Source of the DNA: Arachidicoccus rhizosphaerae
Lineage (GTDB): Bacteria > Bacteroidota > Bacteroidia > Chitinophagales > Chitinophagaceae
Direction of reading: 5' to 3'
DNA: 64,000 nucleotides
NCBI RefSeq assembly: GCF_900107765.1
Contig: NZ_FNQY01000001.1
Coordinates: 496,001 to 560,000 of the forward strand
In this document: piece by piece, positions 27,603 through 37,191 of the stretch
Layout of the letters: every line of letters starts with the position of its first letter
Position numbering within the stretch: the first letter of the stretch is position 1
Notes under the pieces: model-generated
The model's database searches: none
What the model was told of the DNA's origin: nothing
Seen by the model: the letters and a program-made list of their open reading frames with translations, nothing else
Made by a program: the position numbers and the translations under genes

Positions 27603-28034
27603 ATGGGATTTGTAAAAGACTTTAAAGAATTTGCTATAAAAGGTAATGCGGTTGATCTGGCTGTCGGTGTGATCATAGGTGGTGCTTTTGGCAAAATTGT
27701 CACCAGTATAATTGATGACCTGGTGATGCCTGTGGTCGCCAAAATAGTGGGTCAGCCCGATTTCAGCAATTTATGGATTGACCTCAATCATAAAGCGGCT
27801 TCCGGTCTGGCATTAGCAGACGCCAAAAAAGTTGAGGGTGCTGCTATTTTCGCCTACGGTAACTTTATTACCGTGGCTATCAACTTCTTACTGTTGGCCC
27901 TGGTCATCTTTATGATGGTTAAGGCGATGATGAGACTGAAAAGGAAAGAAGAAGAAGCTCCTGCTGCAGCACCGGAACCAACAAAAGAAGAGATATTGCT
28001 ACAAGAAATCAGAGACGCTATCCGCGCCAAATAA
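27603..28034 (+). CDS. mscL: Large-conductance mechanosensitive channel
   Basis: A 143-residue inner-membrane channel protein that opens under membrane tension to release solutes on hypo-osmotic shock. It shows the N-terminal amphipathic helix (FVKDFKEFAIKGN), TM1 with the pore constriction (VDLAVGVIIGGAFGKIVTSIIDDLVMP), TM2 (GNFITVAINFLLLALVIFMMV) and a cytoplasmic helix (TKEEILLQEIRDAIR), in the standard order and length. A Pro/Ala linker of about 12 residues separates TM2 from the last helix. A strong terminator follows. Confidence 0.98.
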   Translation: MGFVKDFKEFAIKGNAVDLAVGVIIGGAFGKIVTSIIDDLVMPVVAKIVGQPDFSNLWIDLNHKAASGLALADAKKVEGAAIFAYGNFITVAINFLLLALVIFMMVKAMMRLKRKEEEAPAAAPEPTKEEILLQEIRDAIRAK

Positions 28035-28086
28035 GCTTCGGAGAATTTTTATGGATTCCCTCGGGGGATTTTCTTAATTTTACCTG

Positions 28087-28148
28087 CCTGCCTGGCGCAT
28101 GATTTTAACTAGTTTGTTGAAAATCAGATGCCAGGCAGGAGGTTTTTT
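28087..28148 (+). terminator. Terminator of mscL
   Basis: A 20-position stem with two mismatches (28087-28106 with 28120-28139), 13-base loop, and a run of six T after it. It lies between mscL and scpA. Confidence 0.8.
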
Positions 28149-28189
28149 GTATTTCAATTGATTATTATCGTTATAAATTAGGGTGTATT

Positions 28190-29098
28190 TTGAAACCATC
28201 AATCTATCAGATTAAATTACCGCAATTCGAAGGGCCTTTTGACCTTTTGCTGTTCTTCATTGAAAGAGATGAGCTGGATATCTATAATATACCGATCACA
28301 CAGATAACCAAGGACTTCTTGGATTATCTGCATCAGCAGCGCAGTTTAAATATAGAACTCAGCAGTGAGTTTATATTGTTTATCTCGACGCTGATGCGCA
28401 TTAAAGCTAAAATGCTGCTCCCCAGAAAAGAGCTGGATGATAAGGGTAATGAGATTGATCCGCGTCAGGAACTGGTAGATAAAATCCTGGAATACAAACG
28501 TTTTAAAGAGGCTGCCATTGAACTGGCGGAAAAAGAAACACTTCGCCAGCTGATGCAAAAAAGAGGTAACCTGATGGCTGAACTCAGCAAAATCGGGGAA
28601 GATGCAGCAGAGGGCACTGAGATACAGACAATTAACCTCTTTAAAATTATGAAGACCTTTGAAAAGGTCATGCAGCGGGTGATGGATCGCAATAATAAGC
28701 CGGTGCATACGGTAGTACATTATAACTGGACCATGGAAGGCAGCAGGGAGTATATCCTGACGACTGTTAAAAAATCACATTCCATGTCCTTTGAGTCCAT
28801 TTTCAATGTCTGCGAAGACAGAATCCACGCGCTGTTTCTTTTCCTTTCCCTGCTGGAGCTCTCCCAGATGCGCTTTATGACCTTGCAGGTGGGAGAGGGG
28901 AAAAACAATTTTATCGTGGAATGGAATGATAACAGAGATGAAGAACTTGCGGCGAATCCCATCCCTGAAAACACGCTTTCTGAAGATCCTGCCCCTGCAG
29001 CAGAAGGGCAGAGCGCAGAAGAAAAACTAATCGGAAATCAAGCGCTGGACCAGGCCGAGGGGTTATTTCCCGATCAGCCCAGTCCGTCTGCTAATTAA
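28190..29098 (+). CDS. scpA: Segregation and condensation protein A
   Basis: A 302-residue kleisin that joins SMC and ScpB to form the bacterial condensin. The N-terminus FEGPFDLLLFFIERDELDIYNIPITQITKDFLDYL and the ELSSEFILFISTLMRIKAKMLLP helix are diagnostic of ScpA. The C-terminal winged helix (about 215-250, SLLELSQMRFMTLQVGEG) binds the SMC head; an acidic, low-complexity tail of about 45 residues follows. The start codon is TTG at 28190; no in-frame ATG or GTG lies nearby that would preserve the family N-terminus. No scpB is in the window. Confidence 0.95.
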   Translation: MKPSIYQIKLPQFEGPFDLLLFFIERDELDIYNIPITQITKDFLDYLHQQRSLNIELSSEFILFISTLMRIKAKMLLPRKELDDKGNEIDPRQELVDKILEYKRFKEAAIELAEKETLRQLMQKRGNLMAELSKIGEDAAEGTEIQTINLFKIMKTFEKVMQRVMDRNNKPVHTVVHYNWTMEGSREYILTTVKKSHSMSFESIFNVCEDRIHALFLFLSLLELSQMRFMTLQVGEGKNNFIVEWNDNRDEELAANPIPENTLSEDPAPAAEGQSAEEKLIGNQALDQAEGLFPDQPSPSAN

Positions 29099-29125
29099 TC
29101 ATTCTTTCCATCGCATCTGGCTTTT

Positions 29126-29794
29126 TTACAGCCAGAATCCCAGTATTTTTTTCCGGATTCTGATCTTTTTGATACGCTCGTCTTTAAGCGGACGGTCATT
29201 TTTATCCCGTTTGGCATTGACTATTTTATCTGCGACCTCCATGCCCTTTAGAACCTGTCCGTAAACCGTATAGTTCTGGTCCAGGTGCGGTGCACCTCCG
29301 ACAGATTTATAGATTTTCCTGTGATCTGCAGCGATAGTATGCCCCGATCTTTTTTCGGCTTTATCTAACTGCTCATCAGAGAATTTTTTTCCGGTTACAA
29401 TATAAAACTGACAACCGGAGGATGCCTTGGCGGGATTATCCTCTCTGGCGGCCGCCAGCGCACCACGCCTGTGAAAATACTCAGGCCTGAACTCAGCGGG
29501 TACGGTATAGCCCACATCTCCGTCTCCCAGCATAACACCAGGCTTGGCGTTTTTAGAATCAGGATCACCGCCCTGAATCATAAAGCCAGGGATCACCCGG
29601 TGAAATAAAACGCCGTCATAAAAATGCTTACGAGCAAGCTTTATAAAATTATCACGGTGCTTAGGCGTCCCGTCAAAAAGTTCCAGGGTAATCTTGCCGG
29701 AGTCCGTCCGCATGACCGCCCGGTATTTCTGGCTTTTGACTGCACAAAGGATGAGCAGCAGGCTAAAGGAGGTAAGTAGTATTTTTCTTATCAT
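29126..29794 (-). CDS. Secreted cyclophilin-type peptidyl-prolyl cis-trans isomerase
   Basis: A 222-residue protein with an N-terminal signal segment (ILLTSFSLLLILCAVKS) and one cyclophilin domain. FHRVIPGFMIQGGD holds the catalytic Arg and Phe, and GCQFYIVTG is the second cyclophilin signature. An insertion of about 35 residues (EQLDKAEKRSGHTIAADHRKIYKSVGG) before the last strands is typical of Bacteroidota periplasmic cyclophilins. It assists folding of exported proteins. Convergent with scpA (27 bases apart). Confidence 0.93.
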   Translation of the reverse strand: MIRKILLTSFSLLLILCAVKSQKYRAVMRTDSGKITLELFDGTPKHRDNFIKLARKHFYDGVLFHRVIPGFMIQGGDPDSKNAKPGVMLGDGDVGYTVPAEFRPEYFHRRGALAAAREDNPAKASSGCQFYIVTGKKFSDEQLDKAEKRSGHTIAADHRKIYKSVGGAPHLDQNYTVYGQVLKGMEVADKIVNAKRDKNDRPLKDERIKKIRIRKKILGFWL

Positions 29795-29976
29795 ATCGGG
29801 ATCAGGAATGTTTAGTTATTGTTATTGTACGACCCTGCTGCTAAGATAACTAAAAACCCGGTCTCATAGTTATTTACGGTTGGCTCCGCCCAAATCCCTG
29901 AAATAAAAATATTGTTCGTAAATTGTATAAGATACGTGCGTAGTAGCCCTATTGAATGACCCTGAAAAATTGATCC

Positions 29977-30819
29977 ATGAAATATCCTCCGCTTATAATC
30001 GTCTTATTGTTGCTGTTTGCCTGCAGGGGACTATCCGGCTGCGGGCAGGTAAAAGAGAATCAGGTTTTTGATCTGGCCGCTGCCGGTTTTCAGGAAAAAA
30101 TCGACAGCTTGTATCATGATAAAACCCTGAACCGTACAGAGGTGGATTATACCCTGGATAGTCTGCCTTTTAAGAGGCTGCCTGACTCCGTTTTCCGCTA
30201 TAAGATCAGCAGTCTGCTATCAGAAAGCATGGGCTTCAGATTACCACAAAATGACTTTGGTTATCTATATAAAAGCAAAGAGATCGACAGCCTGGTAAGG
30301 TTTGATCAGCTGTATTTTAATTCGCTCCGCACACTAACGGACAAAAATAAAAAACCGGTAGCCTATTATGCCACCTCAAGATATGATCAGGCGGCGACCA
30401 GAAAGGCAGCCCTTGAGGTCTTTCAGAAAAAATACGGGGCACCCGCCTATGCTTTTTTTATCGATCACGGCTTTGACGTATGTTCCTATGAATGGATCCT
30501 GAAAGACAGAACCATACAGGTGGAAACGGCCTACGGGGTAGAGGCGGTATTTGGCAGCGGCAACCATGGCGGCACTTCAAAATATTATACGCTTGACTTA
30601 GTCGTGATGGATAATGGACAAAAGGAGAATATATATAAGGCACATATAATGGAGCTGCCGGACAAAATAAAATACGATGGCAAACTGCACAGCTATACAG
30701 ATCTGCAACCGGAAAAAATCTTTACAGTATCCGATGAGTTTCTTTTGAATTCAACGAAGGAGGCTTACCTCAAAGATGACACCGGACAATATGATATCAG
30801 CCGGGAAAAGCCGGAGTAG
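29977..30819 (+). CDS. Orphan lipoprotein of unknown function
   Basis: A 280-residue protein with a type II signal peptide: hydrophobic core LIIVLLLLFACRG and a lipobox LSGC at about residue 22; an earlier Cys (FAC, residue 16) is an alternative. The mature protein contains a charged helical region (around 30-115) and a mixed part (TSRYDQAATRKAALEVFQKKYGAPAYAFF...EWILKDRTIQVETAYG) that reads like a small alpha/beta domain. No family is recognised. It stands alone, bounded by the terminator at 30855. Confidence 0.7.
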   Translation: MKYPPLIIVLLLLFACRGLSGCGQVKENQVFDLAAAGFQEKIDSLYHDKTLNRTEVDYTLDSLPFKRLPDSVFRYKISSLLSESMGFRLPQNDFGYLYKSKEIDSLVRFDQLYFNSLRTLTDKNKKPVAYYATSRYDQAATRKAALEVFQKKYGAPAYAFFIDHGFDVCSYEWILKDRTIQVETAYGVEAVFGSGNHGGTSKYYTLDLVVMDNGQKENIYKAHIMELPDKIKYDGKLHSYTDLQPEKIFTVSDEFLLNSTKEAYLKDDTGQYDISREKPE

Positions 30820-30854
30820 TAGGTGCTGCCGGTGGGATAAGGTCATCCATAAAA

Positions 30855-30888
30855 AAAGTCCGGAGCTGTAAAGCATCCGGGCTTTTTT
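30855..30888. terminator. Terminator between lipoprotein gene and efflux operon
   Basis: A 10-bp stem with one G-T pair (30855-30864 with 30876-30885), A run before it and T run after it; suited to both converging transcripts. Confidence 0.8.
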
Positions 30889-30930
30889 AGTCGGAAAATA
30901 TTTTGGTCACAAAAAAATTATGGCCGGCTT

Positions 30931-32391
30931 TTATTTCCAGCCACCGCCCAGTGCACGGTAGAGTTGTATGCGGGCACTCATTAACTCAGCTTTTAAGGAA
31001 GCCAGGTTAAGCTCGCTATCCAGTTCATTACTTTGTGCCGTAATGACTTCCAGATAAGTCGCTTCCCCTGCTGTAAATAAAAGCGCCGCACTATGAACCG
31101 CTTTTTGAGAAACGGCCACCTGCTCTTTGGCGATGGTCAGCTGTTCGGAGAGTTGCCTTACCGCCACCAGGGCATTTCTGACCTCGGTAATACCGCCATA
31201 CACTGCTTTTTGAAAGGCAATCTCAGATTGATCCCTTTCCAGTTTGGAAACTTCGTATTCGGTTTTTAGTTTACGCTTATGAAAAACAGGCTGCGTGATG
31301 CCGCCAAAAAAGTCTCCCAGCAAGGAACCCGGAATATTAAACCAGTTTTTAGGCAGCATGGCATCCATACCGCCTTCAAAAGTGATGGACAAATTAGGGA
31401 GCCTGCTGGCCTGAGCCACCCCTACGGCAGCGTTGGCGGCCATCAGGTCGTATTCGGCCGCTAAGACATCCGGTCTATTCTGCACATAATATAAAGGGAT
31501 TTCCTTATACAGAGAGTCAGCCGGGATCTCGGACAGTGCACTACGTTTACCTACATTTAAACTGATATTGCCCGTCAGCATTTTTAAGGCATTTTCCTGG
31601 ACAGCGATTTCTTTTTTCAGGTCCGGGATCAGCGCCTGTGCCTTCAATACCTGATTTTTGGTTTGTTGGACCGCAAGAGCCGTTACCTCTGCTGCCTGAT
31701 ACTGCAATTCAACCATTTTTAAGGTATTACTGCGTAAATGATAGTTACGGGTCGCGACCTGCAGCTGCTCGTCCAGCATAATCAGGTTATAGTAAGCGTC
31801 GGCTACATCAGCCACCAGGGCGGTCTGAACCGCCTTTTTAGCCTCAAATGTTTCCAGATAATGGCTTTTAGCCTGTTCCTTTTCTCTTTTAATCTTACCC
31901 CAGATATCAATTTCCCAATCCACAGCTACCGTATTGGCAAAGTGAGACTGATACAGATATAAGTCCTTGGGCGCGGTTTTACCCCTTTTATCATACCATC
32001 CGGAAGAGGGGCTGGAATAATAATCATGACTTCGGTATTCACGGGTCACATTCAGTAAGTTCAGATCTATATCCGGTGCATATAAAGATTTAGACTGTTT
32101 ATAGAGCTGATCGGTAATCTGAATATTTTTAATCGCATCCTTTAAATCCAGATTATAGGTAAGGGCGCTATCCAGTAGATTCAACAGGGTCGAGTCCTTA
32201 AAATAATCTTTCCAGGAAGGAATGGCATCCATAGAGCTGGTGACCAGAGAGTCCGGCAATTTATAGGCACTCGGCATGTTAAAGTCCGGTCGTTTATAAT
32301 CCTCTGTGACTTTACAGGCCTGCAAAAAAAGCGCTGCAGCCATTAAAATCAAGGATGTTCCAATGATATTTTTTCTTGTATTAATCTTCAC
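30931..32391 (-). CDS. RND efflux outer membrane factor (TolC/OprM-NodT type lipoprotein)
   Basis: A 486-residue outer membrane channel subunit with a lipobox (ALFLQAC, Cys near residue 26), then the NodT-type layout of two OEP repeats: YNLDLKDAIKNIQITDQLYKQSKSLYAPDIDL in the first half and RPDVLAAEYDLMAANAAVGVAQASRLPNLSI in the second, with long coiled-coil helices between. It is the last gene of the three-gene efflux operon and its start overlaps the permease stop by 11 bases, implying coupled translation. Confidence 0.95.
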   Translation of the reverse strand: MKINTRKNIIGTSLILMAAALFLQACKVTEDYKRPDFNMPSAYKLPDSLVTSSMDAIPSWKDYFKDSTLLNLLDSALTYNLDLKDAIKNIQITDQLYKQSKSLYAPDIDLNLLNVTREYRSHDYYSSPSSGWYDKRGKTAPKDLYLYQSHFANTVAVDWEIDIWGKIKREKEQAKSHYLETFEAKKAVQTALVADVADAYYNLIMLDEQLQVATRNYHLRSNTLKMVELQYQAAEVTALAVQQTKNQVLKAQALIPDLKKEIAVQENALKMLTGNISLNVGKRSALSEIPADSLYKEIPLYYVQNRPDVLAAEYDLMAANAAVGVAQASRLPNLSITFEGGMDAMLPKNWFNIPGSLLGDFFGGITQPVFHKRKLKTEYEVSKLERDQSEIAFQKAVYGGITEVRNALVAVRQLSEQLTIAKEQVAVSQKAVHSAALLFTAGEATYLEVITAQSNELDSELNLASLKAELMSARIQLYRALGGGWK

Positions 32392-35300
32392 TTTTCTGAA
32401 ATTTTAATTTTAGTTTCTCATCTAAAGTTCTGAAGATGATGAATAATACCGGAATAATAAAGATCCCAAGCAGTACCCCCATAATCATCCCGCCGGCGGC
32501 ACCATAACTGATGGAATGGTTACCCTGGGCAGACGGCCCCTGGGTCCACATTAATGGAACAAGTCCCGCTACGAATGCCAAAGAGGTCATTAAGATAGGG
32601 CGAAGCCTCAAAGTAGCCCCCTGGATAGCGGCGTCAAAGATGCTGAGCCCGGCTTTTCTTCGCTGCATGGAGTACTCCACCATCAGGATGGCGTTTTTAG
32701 CGAGCAGGCCTATCAGCATGATCAGCCCTAACTGAACATATATATTATTTTGCAGGCCGACCAGTTTAACGGCCCCGTATACACCCACCAGTCCTACAGG
32801 GATGGATAACAGTATCGCAAAAGGCATGATATAGCTTTCATATTGACCGGAGAGCAGGAAGTAGACAAATAATACACTGAGTAGCAAAATAAAGGCCGTC
32901 TGTCCGGAGGACGATTTTTCATCCAGACTCATGCCGGTCCACTCCAACTGGTAATTGCCCGGGAGATTATTCTTAGCCACCTGTTCAACGGCCTTCATCG
33001 CATCCCCGGTACTGTATCCTTTGGCCGGGGTGGCATTAATAGAAATACTATTATAGAGATTATAGCGGTTGACGACCTCCGGACCTACATTTTTTTCCAG
33101 GGTAATCAGGGTGTTGGCCGGTACCATTTGTCCCTTATCATTTTTAATATAGATAGATTTAAAAGATTCCGGTGTTTTTCTATATTGATAATCCGATTGG
33201 ACATATACGCGGTACTGTCTGCCGAAGCTGGTAAAGTCACTGGCCTGGGCCCTGCCAAAATAATCACGAATCGTGGTCATCATTTCCTGTACACTGACGC
33301 CCATGGCCTTGGCCTTCACGTAATTGATGTCCATTACATATTGCGGGAAATTTGCCTGGAAAGGTGTGCTGGCAGAAAGGATTTCCGGACGTTTTTCCAG
33401 AGCCGTAATAAAGGAATCGGACACATGACCAAATTGCTGGAAGCTGCCCCCTAGTTTATCTTCTAATACCAGCTGCAGACCAGCCACATCCCCGAATCCC
33501 TGTACGGTAGGTCTGGGGAATACAGAAAAGGACGCTTCATTGATGGTAGACAAATCCTTACGGATGGTATCCATAAATTCCTCAATACCTGTTATGCCCC
33601 TACGCTCCTTATGGGGATACATGTTCAGGTATCCGACAGCATAGGCACTACTGGTGGCCCCATCAATGGCATTATAGCCGGAGATGCTGGTCATGGTTTT
33701 AATCTCCTTGTGTCTTTTCAGTATTTTTTCTGCTTTATTCAGTACTTCCGTTGTACGGGCAAGCGTAGCGCCCGGCGGCATTTTGATGGTATAGGTAATA
33801 AAACCGTCATCCTCATTAGGGATAAAGGCGGTAGGCGTTGTACGCATCAGTAAGAAACCCAGTAGTACCACCAGAATCAGGGCTGCCATTGCAAAAGCTT
33901 TTTTGCTGATCAGCCATTTAACGGCCCCGATGTATTTCTGGGTCAGTTTCTGGAGTCCTTCATTAAAATAATCAAAGAACCTGAATACAAATGCCTTTGT
34001 CTTAGTCTTACGGTCTTTTTGCCCCACTTCATCTTTAGAGAGTCCGGCCAGTTGTTTGCGGTGCTCGTGATTGGGCTTTTTAAGAATCAGGGCAGAAAGC
34101 GCTGGACTCAAAGTAAGGGCACAGAGCGCCGAGAGTAAAATCGCCGTGGCCATGGTATAGGCAAATTGGCGATAAAATAATCCCGTAGGCCCTTCCATAA
34201 ACCCAATGGGTAAAAACACCGCTGCCATCACCATGGTAATCGACAAGATCGCCGGTGTGATTTCCTTCATGGTGGCGAGTGTCGCATTTTTGGCGCTGAG
34301 ATTCGTGAGTTCCATTTTCTGGTGGATGGCCTCCACCACCACAATGGCATCATCCACCACAATCCCAATGGCCAGTACCAGGGCGAACATGGTCAGGATA
34401 TTAATGGAGAACCCATATACCGACAAGAAGAACATGGTGCCGATTAAGGATACCGGGATGGCAATGGCCGGGATAAGGGTGGAGCGCAGGTCCTGCAGGA
34501 AGATAAATACGATGATAAATACCAGGATAAAGGCTTCCAAAATAGTATGAAGTACCTGGTTTACGGATTCATCTACCTGATCGCGCACGCTATAGGTAAT
34601 ATCATAATGGATGCCTGAAGGAAAATCCTTGGATATTTTTTCCAGGATTTTACGCACCTGCATGTCGATTTCCCGGGCATTGGAGCCGCTGGTCTGGGTG
34701 ATATTCAAGGTCAGCCCCGGATGTCCGTCTACGGAGTTATCCGCCCCTTCATTGGAGGCGCCCAGTTCCACTCTTGCAATATCTTTTAAGTACAGGATGG
34801 TGCCATCCTCATTGGTTCGGATAACCAGGTTTTTAAAATCCTTGGGGTTGCTAAAACGCCCCTTATGTTTTAATATCGTTTCAAAGGTCTCATTGGAGGT
34901 TTCCCCGAACTTACCGGAGGCGATCTCAAAGTTCTGATCCTTGATGGCCTTGATAACATCCTGGGGTACCAGGTTATAGGCCGCCAGCTTATCAGGAATC
35001 AGCCAGACGCGCATGGAATAGTCACGGGCGCCGACTCTGGAGACTTCTGCCACCCCGTCCACGCGCAATAATTCCCTGTTGATATTGATCTGAGAGAATG
35101 CCTGCAGGAAGGTCTCATCATAGGCTCCCTGCGGATCGGTACTGTAGAGGTTGATGGTCATAATGACCCCGCTTTGCCGGGGCATGACGGTGATACCGGA
35201 TTCGTTTACTTCGGAAGGGATACGGCTGGCCGCCTTCGAAATACGTGTCTGGACATTTACGGAGGCCTGGTCCGGATTGGTACCGGCCTTAAAGAATACG

Positions 35301-35572
35301 TTGATACTCCCTGAGCCGGAGTTGCTGGCGGAGCTCTTGATATAAGTCATTCCTTCCACGCCATTGATCGCCTCTTCGATGGGCAGTATGGCACTCTCGG
35401 CGACGGTCTCTGCGTTGGCGCCGGGATAGGATAGAGAAACAACAACACTGGGAGGGGCAATTTCAGGGAACCGGGTCACTGGCAGCTGTTTAATGCCTAC
35501 AAGTCCTAACAGGACTAGCAGCAATGAGACAACTGTCGCCAGTATGGGCCGGTGTATAAAGGTTTTCAGCAT
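32381..35572 (-). CDS. RND efflux permease, HAE1 (AcrB-like) family
   Basis: A 1063-residue inner-membrane pump with twelve helices and two large periplasmic loops. Visible features: TM1 plus the RFPEIAPPSVVVSLSYPGANAETV porter start, TM4 with the proton-relay aspartates (GIVVDDAIVVVEAIH), and the second-half GLLAKNAILMVEYSMQ with the relay lysine. The length and symmetry match AcrB/MexB. It is followed by the outer membrane factor with an 11-base overlap and preceded by the adaptor gene. Likely exports amphipathic drugs or bile-like compounds; substrate unknown. Confidence 0.97.
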   Translation of the reverse strand: MLKTFIHRPILATVVSLLLVLLGLVGIKQLPVTRFPEIAPPSVVVSLSYPGANAETVAESAILPIEEAINGVEGMTYIKSSASNSGSGSINVFFKAGTNPDQASVNVQTRISKAASRIPSEVNESGITVMPRQSGVIMTINLYSTDPQGAYDETFLQAFSQININRELLRVDGVAEVSRVGARDYSMRVWLIPDKLAAYNLVPQDVIKAIKDQNFEIASGKFGETSNETFETILKHKGRFSNPKDFKNLVIRTNEDGTILYLKDIARVELGASNEGADNSVDGHPGLTLNITQTSGSNAREIDMQVRKILEKISKDFPSGIHYDITYSVRDQVDESVNQVLHTILEAFILVFIIVFIFLQDLRSTLIPAIAIPVSLIGTMFFLSVYGFSINILTMFALVLAIGIVVDDAIVVVEAIHQKMELTNLSAKNATLATMKEITPAILSITMVMAAVFLPIGFMEGPTGLFYRQFAYTMATAILLSALCALTLSPALSALILKKPNHEHRKQLAGLSKDEVGQKDRKTKTKAFVFRFFDYFNEGLQKLTQKYIGAVKWLISKKAFAMAALILVVLLGFLLMRTTPTAFIPNEDDGFITYTIKMPPGATLARTTEVLNKAEKILKRHKEIKTMTSISGYNAIDGATSSAYAVGYLNMYPHKERRGITGIEEFMDTIRKDLSTINEASFSVFPRPTVQGFGDVAGLQLVLEDKLGGSFQQFGHVSDSFITALEKRPEILSASTPFQANFPQYVMDINYVKAKAMGVSVQEMMTTIRDYFGRAQASDFTSFGRQYRVYVQSDYQYRKTPESFKSIYIKNDKGQMVPANTLITLEKNVGPEVVNRYNLYNSISINATPAKGYSTGDAMKAVEQVAKNNLPGNYQLEWTGMSLDEKSSSGQTAFILLLSVLFVYFLLSGQYESYIMPFAILLSIPVGLVGVYGAVKLVGLQNNIYVQLGLIMLIGLLAKNAILMVEYSMQRRKAGLSIFDAAIQGATLRLRPILMTSLAFVAGLVPLMWTQGPSAQGNHSISYGAAGGMIMGVLLGIFIIPVLFIIFRTLDEKLKLKFQKSED

Positions 35573-35666
35573 AACAGGTTAAAATATTTATATTAGCCTT
35601 TGTGTAGTAAGAAGCGGAACTTAGTCCTGCGGCCGGATCATGTTACATGTTCTGACCGCCAGCCCG

Positions 35667-36956
35667 CTAATCACTGTCACGGCTGCTTTGTGGAATGATT
35701 AAAGAAGAGCCGCCGGCCGGCTGATTTGTACCTGCAGCAGGCGTACCGTTTGTTGTACCGGCCTCAGGCGCCTGGGGGAATACCGGATTTATTTTCATCC
35801 CTTCGGAAATCTTGTCAAACCCTTCCGTAATAATGACGTCCCCTTTTTGGAGGCCGGAGGATATCATATACTGATTACCGGCAGAGCCGCTGATGGTAAT
35901 CAGCTGGCGCACTGTTTTGCCGGAGGTGTCCAGCTTCATGACAAAAGTCTTATCCTGCAGGGTAAGGGTTGCTTCCTGCGGAATCAAGACTTCACTGCGT
36001 TTGGTTTCTGTCATGTTTAATGTTCCGGTATTACCGGCCCTTAAAATATTTTCCTCGTTGGGGAAAGTAGCTCTTAAAGATATAGCGCCCGTATTACGAT
36101 TCACCTGACCGGCTACGGCGTCCACCACGCCTTCGTGGGGATAGGAAGTCCCGTCAGCCAGCGTCAGGGTAACGGTCGGTTTAAAGGAAGAAAGATGACT
36201 GGTATCCTTGCCGGTCAGCTGCTTTTGGGCCTCTTCCTTTTTGGCTTTGGAAAAATGCAGGAAGTCAGATTCACTCATGGAAAAATACACATATACTTCA
36301 TGTACATCTGTCAGCACGGTGATGGGTTCCTTATCCTTACTGCTGACCAGGTTCCCGATTCTTTTAGGGATACGGCCGATATAGCCGCTGACGGGTGCTT
36401 TAATCGTTGTAAAGTTCATATTGATTTTGGCACTGGCTACTGCCGCCTGTGCCTGGGCTAAAGAAGCCTTGGCAATATCATAATCGGATTCCGTCTTTTT
36501 AAGACGGACCGGAGAAATTACTTCGTTTTTTACCAGCGGGCGAATCCGTTCCAGCTCGATGCGTGCATTTTCCAGTTTGGCTTTCTCTACGTTTTCATTC
36601 GCCTCTGCATTGTTCAGCAGTTCCTGATAGGACTGAGGGTTTACTTTAAAAAGATCCTGGCCTTTTTGTACAAAATCACCTTCGTCCACATAGATCTGAT
36701 CCAGCAGGCCTTCAACCTGCGGACGAATCTCTACGTTTACCTTTCCTTCTATGGTTCCCAGAAATTCTTTGGTGATATAGGCCGTACCTGTATCCACCCG
36801 GTATACGGGCAGACTGATTTCCTGGACCGCATCCTTGTCAGATTTTGAATCAAAAATACCACAGCTGCTCATCAGTAGTCCTGCACATAAACAGGCGGTT
36901 AGTATTCCTTTACTCGCTCCCTTTTTCAGGGAAACATGTCTTTTCTTTTTTTGCAT
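35667..36956 (-). CDS. RND efflux periplasmic adaptor (membrane fusion protein)
   Basis: About 429 residues: lipobox LLMSSCG near residue 32, then a beta-barrel/lipoyl/alpha-hairpin adaptor (GTIEGKVNVEIRPQVEGLLDQIYVDEGDFVQKGQDLFKV; hairpin 100-165; INMNFTTIKAPVSGYIGRIP), and a low-complexity Pro/Gly/Thr tail. It bridges the permease and the outer membrane factor. The start at 36956 gives a normal lipoprotein signal; a Met 17 codons earlier is open but adds an unlikely extension. First gene of the operon; no local regulator gene is adjacent. Confidence 0.95.
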   Translation of the reverse strand: MQKKKRHVSLKKGASKGILTACLCAGLLMSSCGIFDSKSDKDAVQEISLPVYRVDTGTAYITKEFLGTIEGKVNVEIRPQVEGLLDQIYVDEGDFVQKGQDLFKVNPQSYQELLNNAEANENVEKAKLENARIELERIRPLVKNEVISPVRLKKTESDYDIAKASLAQAQAAVASAKINMNFTTIKAPVSGYIGRIPKRIGNLVSSKDKEPITVLTDVHEVYVYFSMSESDFLHFSKAKKEEAQKQLTGKDTSHLSSFKPTVTLTLADGTSYPHEGVVDAVAGQVNRNTGAISLRATFPNEENILRAGNTGTLNMTETKRSEVLIPQEATLTLQDKTFVMKLDTSGKTVRQLITISGSAGNQYMISSGLQKGDVIITEGFDKISEGMKINPVFPQAPEAGTTNGTPAAGTNQPAGGSSLIIPQSSRDSD

Positions 36957-37099
36957 CAGGTTAATCTCGCTATTTTTTTTCAAGAAGTAGGAATGGCATA
37001 AAATCAAAAGCTAGGCCAAAAGGCTGAACAGGCCCCGTTTTCGTGTGTTTTTACTCAAAAAACAGCCATTTTATCGATTTTCTAGCCTCTGTTTAACGA

Positions 37100-37132
37100 A
37101 AAAGGGCCGATTTTTAATAAATCGGCCCTTTT
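37100..37132 (-). terminator. Terminator of the DUF4836 gene
   Basis: A perfect 12-bp GC-rich stem (37100-37111 with 37121-37132), 9-base loop; on the minus strand it ends in a T run. It lies between the DUF4836 stop and the efflux operon. Confidence 0.85.
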
Positions 37133-37191
37133 GTTAACTTAAAGTTTGAATATAGAAAATCAACTTGTATTGTATTGTTTAAAATACGTAT

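Noticed and set aside
28493-28505. CAAACGTTT inside scpA as a third operator copy
   Set aside because: It lies within coding sequence, is not palindromic over its full length and is explained by codons.
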